Part shown: positions 15,541 to 22,707 of the stretch, one piece after another
Layout of the letters: each line of letters opens with the position of its first letter
Numbering within the stretch: the first letter of the stretch is position 1
Assembly (NCBI RefSeq): GCF_000708285.2
Contig: NZ_JAUG01000056.1
Coordinates: 1 to 32,872 of the forward strand
Direction of reading: 5' to 3'
Source: Pedobacter borealis DSM 19626
GTDB lineage: Bacteria > Bacteroidota > Bacteroidia > Sphingobacteriales > Sphingobacteriaceae
DNA: 32,872 nucleotides
The notes under the pieces: model-generated
The model's database searches: none
Told to the model about the DNA's origin: nothing
What the model saw: only the letters and a program-made list of their open reading frames with translations
Made by a program: the position numbers and the translations under genes

Positions 15541-15693
15541 ATGGCAATACCTTCAAAAAAGCGTGCATCATCACCTCAATATGTTAGTCCAACTCAGTTG
15601 ACCTTATCAGGTTTCGAGAGCCCCTTTGAAAGAAAACTGAATCCGCAGAACCGTTGGGTTGTATTATCAAAGCTAATACCTTGGGACCTGATC
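15541..15693 (+). pseudogene. N-terminal fragment (51 codons) of the same IS1182/IS5-type transposase
   Basis: It encodes MAIPSKKRASSPQYVSPTQL, then FESPFERKLNPQNRW and LSKLIPWDLI, the usual N-terminal helices of this transposase family. Homology ends at the Ile codon ATC of GATC (15690-15693); the frame then runs into a chance stop at 15703. The next residues expected for an intact protein, CNTYLHHV, are found at the start of the transposase body on the opposite strand at 1640. That body also begins at a GATC and in the same reading frame. The simplest reading is that these are two halves of one gene. An ATG at 15529 in the same frame is an alternative start. Confidence 0.8.
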
Positions 15694-15719
15694 CAGTGCC
15701 AGTGAACAAACGAACCAAT

Positions 15720-15842
15720 TTAAGTAACGTTTTTGCCAATAAAATAGAACACTACAAGCCATATCAATCCTTTAATCAGGAAGAATAAAAACCCAATCAG
15801 CCCCACCCGCTTAAACCATAATTTTACTTTTTCTTTGTTCAT
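15720..15842 (-). CDS. Small membrane protein, 40 aa
   Basis: A 40-codon open frame, MNKEKVKLWFKRVGLIGFLF..., with a basic N-terminus (K3, K5, K7, K11, R12) and one hydrophobic helix (about 14-35) ending IGKNVT. The positive-inside pattern predicts a single-pass inner-membrane micro-protein. I recall similar 40-45 residue proteins in Sphingobacteriaceae, sometimes mislabelled as alanyl-tRNA synthetase, but cannot check that here. It is divergent from the deacetylase gene, with 60 bases between the starts. Its stop lies 26 bases from the transposase breakpoint. Confidence 0.55.
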   Translation of the reverse strand: MNKEKVKLWFKRVGLIGFLFFLIKGLIWLVVFYFIGKNVT

Positions 15843-15902
15843 GGCGATGTTTGTAAAGATAATGGATTTGGCTTAAATTAGAAAGATTTTAAATAAGGAA
15901 AT

Positions 15903-16883
15903 ATGACGTTATCTAAATCTTTGCTTCTCATTATTTTTTCCATTTGCTTTTTTAGTATTAAAGTTTTTGCACAAAATTTTGATGATATTAAACGCTACAA
16001 GGTAAACTTTGCTACAGCCGCCCGCGATAACGAAAAGCTGATTGCAATTAGAAGTTTTTCTGCAAATAATCAAAAATATTTACTGTTGGTAAATCCAGAG
16101 ACTTTAGACACTAAAATAGATCTGGCCAGTAATTATACTGCAAGCAGCTTACAATTTCAAAATGTATTAGCGATTTTCAAAAACACAGTCTATATTAAAT
16201 CAATAGAAGCCGCGGCTGCTAAAGATCTACAGCTTCAAAATGCAGGGATAGATCATGCCATCCCGAACGAAAAGGGGATTACCTTAACGATCGATCTTTG
16301 TCCATCGCACAAGGCTTTAGACAGGATTATTTTTCAATCTGTTTTCGATGAATTTAAAAAGACAGAACAGCCTGCCCCACTCGCGATTTCTGTTTCTGGT
16401 AAATGGATGCTGAAACATCTGGATGACTTGAACTGGCTGAAAAGTCTGGTAGAGAAAAAGGAACTGAATATTACCTGGGTAAACCATACCTACAACCACG
16501 AAGTGAATAAGTTACCCTTAGCTGAAAACTTTTTATTGGCACCCGGAACCAATTTAGATGTCGAGGTATTGGAGAATGAAAAACTGATGCTCAAAAATGG
16601 TTTAACGCCATCTGTATTTTTCCGTTTCCCCGGTTTGATATCGGATAAGACCATTGTCGAAAAAATTGAAGCCTACGGATTAATTCCTATTGGAAGTGAT
16701 GCCTGGCTGGCAAAAGGACAACAGCCGAATGCGGGCAGTATTGTATTGATCCACGGCAACGGGAATGAAGAAATCGGGGTGAAAGATTTCATCCAGTTAT
16801 TAAAAACCAGACAGGCAGATGTGAAAAGCAAACAATGGCTGCTTTTTGATTTAAGAGAAGGCTTGGAAAAGGAATTTGAATAA
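15903..16883 (+). CDS. Exported polysaccharide deacetylase-like (NodB-homology) protein
   Basis: A 326-residue protein with a signal peptide (about 1-23, ending VFAQ), an N-terminal segment of about 95 residues of unknown role, and a NodB-homology domain (about 125-320). Motif 1 is TIDLCPS (D131), motif 2 is HTYNH (H195 and H199, metal ligands), motif 3 is FFRFPG (R241), and a late IHGNG carries H284. The domain should remove acetyl groups from GlcNAc-type sugars in the periplasm. Motif 1 normally reads TFDDG; here the second Asp, usually a metal ligand, is Leu. A D-L-C variant is known in part of this superfamily, so activity may persist with altered metal binding. AGGAAAT upstream is a fair ribosome site. 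Confidence 0.82.
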   Translation: MTLSKSLLLIIFSICFFSIKVFAQNFDDIKRYKVNFATAARDNEKLIAIRSFSANNQKYLLLVNPETLDTKIDLASNYTASSLQFQNVLAIFKNTVYIKSIEAAAAKDLQLQNAGIDHAIPNEKGITLTIDLCPSHKALDRIIFQSVFDEFKKTEQPAPLAISVSGKWMLKHLDDLNWLKSLVEKKELNITWVNHTYNHEVNKLPLAENFLLAPGTNLDVEVLENEKLMLKNGLTPSVFFRFPGLISDKTIVEKIEAYGLIPIGSDAWLAKGQQPNAGSIVLIHGNGNEEIGVKDFIQLLKTRQADVKSKQWLLFDLREGLEKEFE

Positions 16884-16890
16884 CCTAATT

Positions 16891-17004
16891 TTTAACCGCA
16901 AAGCGCACAGAGAAAAGGCACAAAGAACACAAAGCTGGGTTCAGATAGTTTTAAATCATCCTTAGCGCCGCTTTGCGAAAAACTTTGCCTTCTTTGCGGT
17001 AAAA
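16891..17004. repeat. Intergenic dyad repeat (ACCGCAAAG...CTTTGCGGT)
   Basis: The arms TTTAACCGCAAAG and CTTTGCGGTAAAA bracket about 85 bases of 'cacagag/aaagaacacaaag' words. The dyad ends right at the stop codon of the minus-strand gene at 17005. It fills the gap between two convergent genes and may act as a bidirectional terminator. Confidence 0.8.
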
Positions 17005-17346
17005 CTATTTCTTAACCGGCAATAACTTTATTTCTTTCGCCTTAAAGCGGTTGTTCACGATTTCGCCAGTAACTTCCGCTTTGCTTACGGCGTTGCAAAA
17101 ACCATGTTCGCCATGGGCATCGCCAAAATCATCAATACCTTTTCCATCAACAAAATAAGATTTACCATCTATTTTCACTGCTAACTCGCAATCTTTACCT
17201 TTCATTTTAAACTGGCATTCGCCGCAAGCAATATCTACTGTTTGTTTGGTGATTACTTTTGCTGTCGCAGTTTTTTGAGGTGCAGTTTGGGCATTTGCTA
17301 CAAAACCAAAAAAACCAATGCATAATGTTATAATAATTGCCTTCAT
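17005..17346 (-). CDS. Small secreted Cys-rich protein, DUF6370-like
   Basis: A 113-residue exported protein with a signal peptide (1-20, ending ANAQ). It has a conserved-looking core: IACGECQFKMKGKDCELAVKID (C41, C44 and C53), then SYFVDGKGIDDFGDAHGEHGFCNAV (C84). Four cysteines and a D/H-rich stretch suggest a small periplasmic metal-binding or disulfide-bonded domain. From memory this fits DUF6370, common in Bacteroidetes; the function is unknown. It follows the secreted hydrolase with 31 bases between, so the two may be cotranscribed. Confidence 0.75.
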   Translation of the reverse strand: MKAIIITLCIGFFGFVANAQTAPQKTATAKVITKQTVDIACGECQFKMKGKDCELAVKIDGKSYFVDGKGIDDFGDAHGEHGFCNAVSKAEVTGEIVNNRFKAKEIKLLPVKK

Positions 17347-17377
17347 AATAATTTACTTTCTTAATTCAATATTAACT

Positions 17378-18256
17378 TTATTTTGCCAACAACCAAGTGA
17401 TTAAATCCACTGGTTCCGCTATACTCCAGGAATGCGGATGTTTTTGTGTATTATTTCTTAATCCTCTATCTTTAGTCAAAACGAGTTCTACTTTATTATC
17501 TTGCGATTTTTGTTTTAATTTATTGATGTAACCCGCACAATCTGTTACGTTCATATCCGACAGATCCATGCTCCTATTGTTTATCCACCATAAAATATCT
17601 GGTTCACTATAAATCCTTAAAGCAGTTGATCGATAGTCTGGCAACATATTTAGTGCTGTATAATCGGGATTGTAAACTGACAACTCTTTTAAACTTTGTT
17701 CTTGTTGCTTATGTTCGCTATTTAAAGTATCTAATTTAACCACAAAACTTTTTTCCCGCCCTTTTAGTAACGATTTCCTTAATCTAACCATATCTAGCGG
17801 GGGATCTATAGCGAAAACCTTACGGATCTTTATACCCTTATTTTTCTCTGAATAAAACTTTAACGCTGTTGTACCACCAATAGAAAAACCACCAAGATAA
17901 AGATCAATTGCTGGTTGAAGTTTATTTTTACGATAAAAATCGGCAATCATTTCACCTAACGTATTGATGCTCTTTTTATCAATTGGAAAACTTTCATTGT
18001 TGGGCGTAAGATTAACCATTACAACCGCTAAACCATGTTTATTGGCTTCTTGTACAATTGTTGATTGAGCCGTTACTGCTGTTGGACTTTCTAAAAAACC
18101 AGGCACCAAAAATAGCACTCCATTAATATTCCCTTCTGATGGGACACTTTGCATGTAAAAACATTCTTTCCCAAAAAGATGATCGTTTTCTACTTTAACC
18201 TGTGCACGTACAACAAAACCAGCAAATAAAATTAATATGGAGAGTAAATATTTCAT
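17378..18256 (-). CDS. Secreted alpha/beta hydrolase
   Basis: A 292-residue protein with a signal peptide (about 1-18, ending VRA). The fold is an alpha/beta hydrolase: VLFLVPGFLESP after strand 3 (oxyanion region) and the nucleophile elbow GGFSIGG (S125). A likely acid is in YSEPD (D220) and a likely catalytic His in KHPHSWS (H273 or H275). It should be a periplasmic or surface esterase/peptidase, but the substrate is not evident. It is probably first in a two-gene unit with the DUF6370-like gene. Confidence 0.82.
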   Translation of the reverse strand: MKYLLSILILFAGFVVRAQVKVENDHLFGKECFYMQSVPSEGNINGVLFLVPGFLESPTAVTAQSTIVQEANKHGLAVVMVNLTPNNESFPIDKKSINTLGEMIADFYRKNKLQPAIDLYLGGFSIGGTTALKFYSEKNKGIKIRKVFAIDPPLDMVRLRKSLLKGREKSFVVKLDTLNSEHKQQEQSLKELSVYNPDYTALNMLPDYRSTALRIYSEPDILWWINNRSMDLSDMNVTDCAGYINKLKQKSQDNKVELVLTKDRGLRNNTQKHPHSWSIAEPVDLITWLLAK

Positions 18257-18553
18257 TAAGATACATTTTTTTCAAATGTAAGTTTTCAAGGGCAAAAGAA
18301 CCACAATTCTTTGTAAAATAAACCTGATGGGAACGGATCCCGATTCTTCCATCGGGATAAAGTGTACAGCAGGACTGATGTCTGCCAAGAGTACTGAACG
18401 TACGTTTTCAACATATTTCAAAAAATCGTCTGCTCATTAGAAACACCCCGTCCTGCGGACACCCCTCTGGGAGAGGGGAATAAAAAAGGGATATGCAATT
18501 TGCACATCCCTCTTAATCATATCGACTCCAGACTCTCGACTGAAGACTAAGGA
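18257..18553. other. Intergenic gap with hairpins, no gene
   Basis: The gap holds ATCCCGA...TCGGGAT (about 18335-18356), the GC-rich hairpin CCCCTCT-ggg-AGAGGGG (18462-18478) and the sahH terminator. No coding sequence is seen. Confidence 0.65.
18482..18514 (-). terminator. Rho-independent terminator of sahH
   Basis: On the minus strand GGGATGTGCA pairs with TGCATATCCC around a three-base loop, with one mismatch. It is followed by six Ts, about 40 bases past the sahH stop. Confidence 0.8.
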
Positions 18554-19870
18554 CTAGTACCTATATGTATCTGCTTTGAACGGACCTTCTACCGGTACGC
18601 CGATATAATCAGCCTGGTGTTGATCCAGAACATCTAATTCTACACCGATTTTTTCTAAGTGTAAACGGGCAACTTTTTCATCTAAATGTTTAGGCAAAGT
18701 ATAAACCTTGTTTTCGTAAGCCCCAGTATTGGTCCAAAGCTCTAATTGAGCTAAAGTTTGGTTGGTAAATGAGTTACTCATTACAAAACTTGGGTGACCA
18801 GTTGCACAGCCTAAGTTAACCAAACGACCTTCGGCCAGGATGATTACATCTTTACCATCAATGGTATATTTATCAACCTGAGGTTTAATCTCCACTTTGG
18901 TATCGCCATAATTGCCGTTTAACCAAGCCATGTCGATTTCGTTATCGAAGTGACCGATGTTACAAACAATCGCTTTATCTTTTAATGCTCTGAAATGTTG
19001 CTCGCGAACGATATCACAGTTACCAGTAGTGGTTACTACGATATCAGCTTCTTTAATTGCAGTAGCTAATTTTTTAACTTCGTAACCTTCCATTGCAGCC
19101 TGTAAAGCACAGATCGGATCAATTTCAGTAACAATAACACGTACACCTTGCGAGCTTAACGATTCTGCAGAACCTTTACCCACATCGCCATAACCACAAA
19201 CAACAGCAACTTTACCAGCCATCATTACATCAGTAGCACGACGGATCGCATCAACCAATGACTCACGACATCCGTATTTGTTATCGAATTTAGATTTAGT
19301 AACCGAATCGTTAACGTTAATTGCAGGTAAGTGCAATGTTCCGTTTTTCATTCTTTCGTACAAACGGTGAACACCAGTTGTAGTTTCTTCTGACAAACCT
19401 TTAATCGCTGCAATTAGCTCAGGATATTTGTCAAAAACCATATTGGTTAAATCGCCACCATCATCCAAAATCATGTTTAATGGTTGTTGCTCCGGACCGA
19501 AGTGTAAAGTTTGCTCAATACACCAATCGAATTCTTCTTCGTTTAAACCTTTCCAGGCATAAACCTGAATACCAGCAGCAGCAATTGCAGCAGCAGCGTG
19601 ATCCTGAGTTGAGAAAATATTGCAAGATGACCAGGTAACTTCAGCACCCAGTGCAGTTAATGTTTCGATTAATACAGCCGTTTGGATGGTCATGTGCAGA
19701 CAGCCTGCAATACGTGCACCTTTTAACGGTTGTGTTGGACCGAATTCTTTACGTAAACTCATTAAACCTGGCATTTCTGCTTCGGCTAATCCGATTTCTT
19801 TACGGCCCCATTCTGCCAGTGAAATGTCCTTAACTTTGTAAGGGATATAAGAAGTCTCTACTGATGACAT
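18554..19870 (-). CDS. ahcY: Adenosylhomocysteinase (S-adenosyl-L-homocysteine hydrolase)
   Basis: A 438-residue cytosolic enzyme that splits S-adenosylhomocysteine into adenosine and homocysteine, relieving product inhibition of methyltransferases. Recognised blocks are LTALGAEVTWSSCNIFSTQDHAAAA (near 71-95), ILDDGGDLTN (D136/D137), NDSVTKSKFDNKYGCRESL (catalytic Lys/Asp region, about 188-205) and the NAD-binding VVCGYGDVGKGSAESL (GYGDVGKG, 226-233). The C-terminus ends FKADTYRY, the usual tail. The open frame extends to 19972, but those codons cover the promoter. The ATG at 19870 (MSSVETSYIPYKV) gives the normal length and lies about 18 bases after the predicted transcription start. Confidence 0.98.
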   Translation of the reverse strand: MSSVETSYIPYKVKDISLAEWGRKEIGLAEAEMPGLMSLRKEFGPTQPLKGARIAGCLHMTIQTAVLIETLTALGAEVTWSSCNIFSTQDHAAAAIAAAGIQVYAWKGLNEEEFDWCIEQTLHFGPEQQPLNMILDDGGDLTNMVFDKYPELIAAIKGLSEETTTGVHRLYERMKNGTLHLPAINVNDSVTKSKFDNKYGCRESLVDAIRRATDVMMAGKVAVVCGYGDVGKGSAESLSSQGVRVIVTEIDPICALQAAMEGYEVKKLATAIKEADIVVTTTGNCDIVREQHFRALKDKAIVCNIGHFDNEIDMAWLNGNYGDTKVEIKPQVDKYTIDGKDVIILAEGRLVNLGCATGHPSFVMSNSFTNQTLAQLELWTNTGAYENKVYTLPKHLDEKVARLHLEKIGVELDVLDQHQADYIGVPVEGPFKADTYRY

Positions 19871-19894
19871 AATTATTTGTTTTAAAATGAAATG

Positions 19895-19926
19895 CAAAGT
19901 TACCACATCCCTTTGTGAAAGCCAAA
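19895..19926 (-). promoter_or_regulatory. Consensus Bacteroidetes promoter of ahcY
   Basis: On the minus strand TTTG (19926-19923), 20 bases, then TAACTTTG (19902-19895). This is an exact fit to TTTG-N20-TAnnTTTG. The leader is too short for a SAH riboswitch. Confidence 0.85.
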
Positions 19927-20018
19927 TAATTAAAAGTACAAGCAGGTTTACAGATTGTAAAATAGTGTTCAAAAGCCCTCAGTTTTTTATATCTTGCGTA
20001 CCAAAAATTAAAAATCAA

Positions 20019-20639
20019 ATGAGCGCTCAAGATTTATCAAACCTAATTGCTGGGTTTTCCCTTTTAGCAACAATTATAACGCTTTGGCTAGCCTACAGAA
20101 TTTACGATAGATTTGGTTTCGCTACCAGCTTTAAAGCTAAAGAACAGCAACTTGTTATTGACTTTGTTGGGCAACTTTTTAGCTTTAAACTGGGAGTTTT
20201 ATTTGAGAATGGTTCAGCTAGTTCAAATTTCAGCTCGGATGCAGTCGAAATGTTTAAAAGGATGCCGATACTTAATCAGCATGAAAATTGGCAAGTATAT
20301 CTCAGCAAAGACCTTTATGAAAAGTTCATGTTCCTTGGGCAGCTAATTAACCACCCGTATTTCCCAGACCAAATTCAAAAAAAATGTTTACTTTTTAATC
20401 AGCATTATCAAATCGTCGACCCCTCTGAAATGGATGAAAAATCATTTATGTTCTTTAGTGGTGATCTACGTTACGAGAGAGATGTGAACATCTACAACCA
20501 AGGCCATAACTCTACACCATTTGATCTTAAAACATTACTTAATGAATTAAAAAACATTTTGATGGCTGTCGAAGCTTACTATAAATTAAACCTATCTAAA
20601 CATACACCCGCAAGATTAAAATATAGATATTGGAATTAA
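20019..20639 (+). CDS. Membrane-anchored hypothetical protein
   Basis: A 206-residue protein with one N-terminal helix (about 8-27, LIAGFSLLATIITLWLAYRI) and a soluble cytoplasmic-looking remainder. No motif is familiar. The middle (WQVYLSKDLYEKFMFLGQLI) and the end (LKTLLNELKNILMAVEAYYKLNL) are amphipathic helices. The open frame extends upstream into the ahcY promoter region; the ATG at 20019 places the helix at the very N-terminus and is preferred. It is divergent from ahcY and closed by a symmetric terminator. Confidence 0.7.
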   Translation: MSAQDLSNLIAGFSLLATIITLWLAYRIYDRFGFATSFKAKEQQLVIDFVGQLFSFKLGVLFENGSASSNFSSDAVEMFKRMPILNQHENWQVYLSKDLYEKFMFLGQLINHPYFPDQIQKKCLLFNQHYQIVDPSEMDEKSFMFFSGDLRYERDVNIYNQGHNSTPFDLKTLLNELKNILMAVEAYYKLNLSKHTPARLKYRYWN

Positions 20640-20689
20640 TAACATTTCCAGTTAACTTTAATATAGACTAACTGCAAACTAGATAAAAA

Positions 20690-20722
20690 GCAAAAAGCCT
20701 TCGCATAATGCAAAGGCTATTT
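20690..20722. terminator. Bidirectional terminator
   Basis: AGCCTTCGCAT (20696-20706) pairs with ATGCAAAGGCT (20708-20718) with one mismatch. An A run precedes it and TTTT follows, so it can serve both the plus-strand hypothetical gene and the convergent hicB. Confidence 0.8.
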
Positions 20723-20744
20723 TGATGTTATGAAATAAATATAA

Positions 20745-21137
20745 TTATGTGATGGAGAGATTTAATGAAGCAAGTTCTTGACCTAGTTGTTTAATTCCTT
20801 TCATTATTTTTTCAACTTGTTTTGGCCCAGGTATTTTATGTCCATTAGCATATTGGGATATCAGTGTTTTGTCCATCCCAATCTTAGAACCTAATGCACT
20901 GGCGTTAATAATTTTGTAGTAATCAAAGAATTGTTTTACATCGAGCCGAATTGATATATCATCAATCGACAATTCCTTTAGTCCTCTGATTTCAGCATAT
21001 GAATTATATGCGTCTACAATGTTTCTGTTTAATTCGGATACATCATTACCAGAAGTGCCGATTGGCAAATCTTCATCTGATGCATATGCAGAAAAACCGG
21101 ATGCAGTCTTTTCTACAATGAATTCGATCTTTGACAT
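20745..21137 (-). CDS. hicB: HicB-type antitoxin with C-terminal HTH
   Basis: A 130-residue protein. The N-terminal half (1-60, IEFIVEKTASGFSAYASDEDLP) matches the partial RNase H-like HicB fold that covers the toxin. The C-terminal part (about 78-125, ASALGSKIGMDKTLISQYANGHKIPGPKQVEKI) is a helix-turn-helix DNA-binding domain. It should neutralise HicA by direct binding and repress its own operon. It lies 107 bases downstream of hicA on the same strand, more than the near-overlap common in hicAB pairs; the gap contains the palindrome ACCTTAAGGT (21209-21218). Confidence 0.87.
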   Translation of the reverse strand: MSKIEFIVEKTASGFSAYASDEDLPIGTSGNDVSELNRNIVDAYNSYAEIRGLKELSIDDISIRLDVKQFFDYYKIINASALGSKIGMDKTLISQYANGHKIPGPKQVEKIMKGIKQLGQELASLNLSIT

Positions 21138-21244
21138 TTTGTGGTATTTAAGAGTTACAGTTTATCGAACTAAGCGTTAATTTATTGACATATCGTTGTC
21201 AGCGCTTTACCTTAAGGTGAATAAAGAACCTTTATAAAGCAGAG

Positions 21245-21436
21245 TTATTTCAACCCTGCTTTTTTTAGTAGTTTCTGTGCTAGACCTGTGCCGACTTCTT
21301 TGGAATTGTGGCTAGTGAGGATCATTTCACTGTTTGGTCTATCTGGGTGGTGCCAAACCTCGTGGCTACCTTTCGCTTCTCTTAAGAAGACAAACCCCTC
21401 ATTCTTCAATTTGCGTTTAAGCTCGCTCCATTTCAT
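21245..21436 (-). CDS. hicA: HicA-type mRNA interferase toxin
   Basis: A 63-residue protein of the HicA/YcfA family with a double-stranded RNA-binding-like fold. The pattern is complete: MKWSELKRKLKNEGFVFLREAKGSHEVWHHPDRP...HNSKEVGTGLAQKLLKKAGL. The conserved catalytic His is H25 in GSHEVW. Free HicA cleaves mRNA and stops growth until HicB binds it. It has an AGGAGAA ribosome site next to the ATG. Its -7 box lies inside an array of GTAAAC half-sites, consistent with repression by the HTH domain of HicB. Confidence 0.93.
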   Translation of the reverse strand: MKWSELKRKLKNEGFVFLREAKGSHEVWHHPDRPNSEMILTSHNSKEVGTGLAQKLLKKAGLK

Positions 21437-21464
21437 TTCTCCTATATTTATTTAAAAACATATC

Positions 21465-21510
21465 CAAAGGTAAACAATAGTTTACTTAACAAAGAATAAA
21501 GTAAACTATT
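21465..21510 (-). promoter_or_regulatory. hicAB promoter overlapping an operator-like inverted-repeat array
   Basis: The minus-strand -7 box TACCTTTG is at 21472-21465. GTAAAC-AATA-GTTTAC (21470-21485) overlaps it. The same half-site recurs in a perfect 12-base inverted pair, AATAGTTTACTT (21476-21487) and AAGTAAACTATT (21499-21510), spaced 11 bases apart. A TTTG 17 bases upstream of the box may be the -33 element. It is the expected layout for autorepression by HicB. Confidence 0.7.
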
Positions 21511-21833
21511 TTATACTTTTATTTTAAAATTATTAGTGGACTGCTCTTTCTGGTTGGTCTAAGTTCATTCACTAAGGTGGCAAACGGTCTTTCTAAGGTC
21601 AAGCAACTTATTAATATTTTAAGTGCCAATTATATTTAAGCAAAACCAGCAACTCATAGCTTGATTCCGCCACATCCATCACTATAGTCCCAATTTTCAA
21701 TTGGGAGCTGTCGTTCCTCTCAGGTTTAGATTACCTAAAACTGTGCTGTGTTTGTAAAGCTGAGAGCAACCTAAAATAAAACTTTGATTTACAGCTAATT
21801 ATTTCTTAAATTGTTATAACCAAATTAAGTTTT
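21511..21833. other. Intergenic gap between hicAB and the CBS gene
   Basis: No gene is seen. It contains a perfect short hairpin TCCCAATT-TTC-AATTGGGA (21688-21706) and, before the CBS gene, the loose dyad CTCTCAG...CTGAGAG (from about 21717). Either could be a leader structure; no known riboswitch is recognised. Confidence 0.5.
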
Positions 21834-22262
21834 ATGAAAAGCGTAAAACACTTGTTAGATACCAAACAGGTACGGATTATCTCGGTATCAGAAAATATTT
21901 CTGTTTTAGATGCCTTAAAAGTAATGACAGAAAAGAACATCAGCGCAGTATTGGTCATGGAAAACGATCGGCTACATGGCATTTTTACGGAACGCGATTA
22001 TGCCCGAAAAATCATCCTTCAGGGTAAATCATCAAAAGATACTTTGATTAAAGAGACAATGACGGCCAGTCCGATCACCATTAACTTAAGTGACAGTATC
22101 GATTATTGCATGGAGCTGATGACCGACAAACACATCCGCCATTTACCTGTTGTAGAAAACGACGAAGTAAAAGGAATGGTTTCAATCGGTGATGTGGTAA
22201 AGTTTATCATTGCAGATCAAAAACAGACCATTTCGCAATTGGAAAGCTATATTAGTGGTTAA
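21834..22262 (+). CDS. CBS-pair (Bateman module) protein
   Basis: A 142-residue protein made of two tandem CBS domains and nothing else. The first is about 10-65, ending with ALKVMTEKNISAVLVMENDRLHGIFTERDYARKI; the second is about 75-135, with CMELMTDKHIRHLPVVENDEVKGMVSIGDVVKFII. Such modules bind adenine nucleotides (AMP, ATP, SAM, NAD) and usually sense energy state. The GIFTERDYARK and GMVSIGDVV turns are the typical ligand-contact loops. There is no attached enzyme, so its partner is unknown. It is convergent with the bactofilin operon. Confidence 0.92.
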   Translation: MKSVKHLLDTKQVRIISVSENISVLDALKVMTEKNISAVLVMENDRLHGIFTERDYARKIILQGKSSKDTLIKETMTASPITINLSDSIDYCMELMTDKHIRHLPVVENDEVKGMVSIGDVVKFIIADQKQTISQLESYISG

Positions 22263-22312
22263 TGCTGAGTTGGATTATGTTGGTTGGTGAGACACCAACC
22301 AATAGATGAGGC

Positions 22313-22702
22313 CTACGCTTTTATGGCCACTTTATCTTCTGTTTTGCCTGATTGGTGCATTTCGAGTTTTCCATTGTATTGTGCACCCAGTTCAATTTCA
22401 ATCGCCTCTGTTTTAATGTCGCCATTAACTTTACCTGTCTTTTTTATTTCGAGGTTTTGGGTTTTTACATTTCCGTTAACCGTTCCATAAATAATGGCCG
22501 AACCTGTTTGAATGTCGCCTTTAATCATCCCTTTTTCACCTAAAACAATGCCGCCTTCAACATTTACGTTCCCGATTACAGTTCCATCGATCCTCACTAC
22601 TGCTTTCCCTTTTAGCTCGCCGGTAATGGTAAATCCGAGGCCAATTAGCGTAGAAATTTCCTGTTGATTTAAGTCTTTAATCTGATTGTTTTTCTTGAAC
22701 AT
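22313..22702 (-). CDS. Bactofilin-family cytoskeletal protein
   Basis: A 129-residue protein with the right-handed beta-helix core of bactofilins (about 20-112). Short turns repeat every 17-18 residues: GKAVVRIDGTVIGNVNVEGGIVLGEKGMIKGDIQTGSAIIYGTVNGNV... It polymerises without nucleotide into filaments at the inner membrane and positions cell-wall enzymes. It starts five bases after the stop of the M23 peptidase gene, so the two are cotranscribed. That pairing is the same logic as the CcmA/Csd1 shape system of Helicobacter. Confidence 0.93.
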   Translation of the reverse strand: MFKKNNQIKDLNQQEISTLIGLGFTITGELKGKAVVRIDGTVIGNVNVEGGIVLGEKGMIKGDIQTGSAIIYGTVNGNVKTQNLEIKKTGKVNGDIKTEAIEIELGAQYNGKLEMHQSGKTEDKVAIKA

Positions 22703-22707
22703 GTTTC

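Noticed and set aside
19871..19894. SAH riboswitch upstream of ahcY
   Set aside because: The promoter lies so near the ATG that the leader is only about 18 bases.
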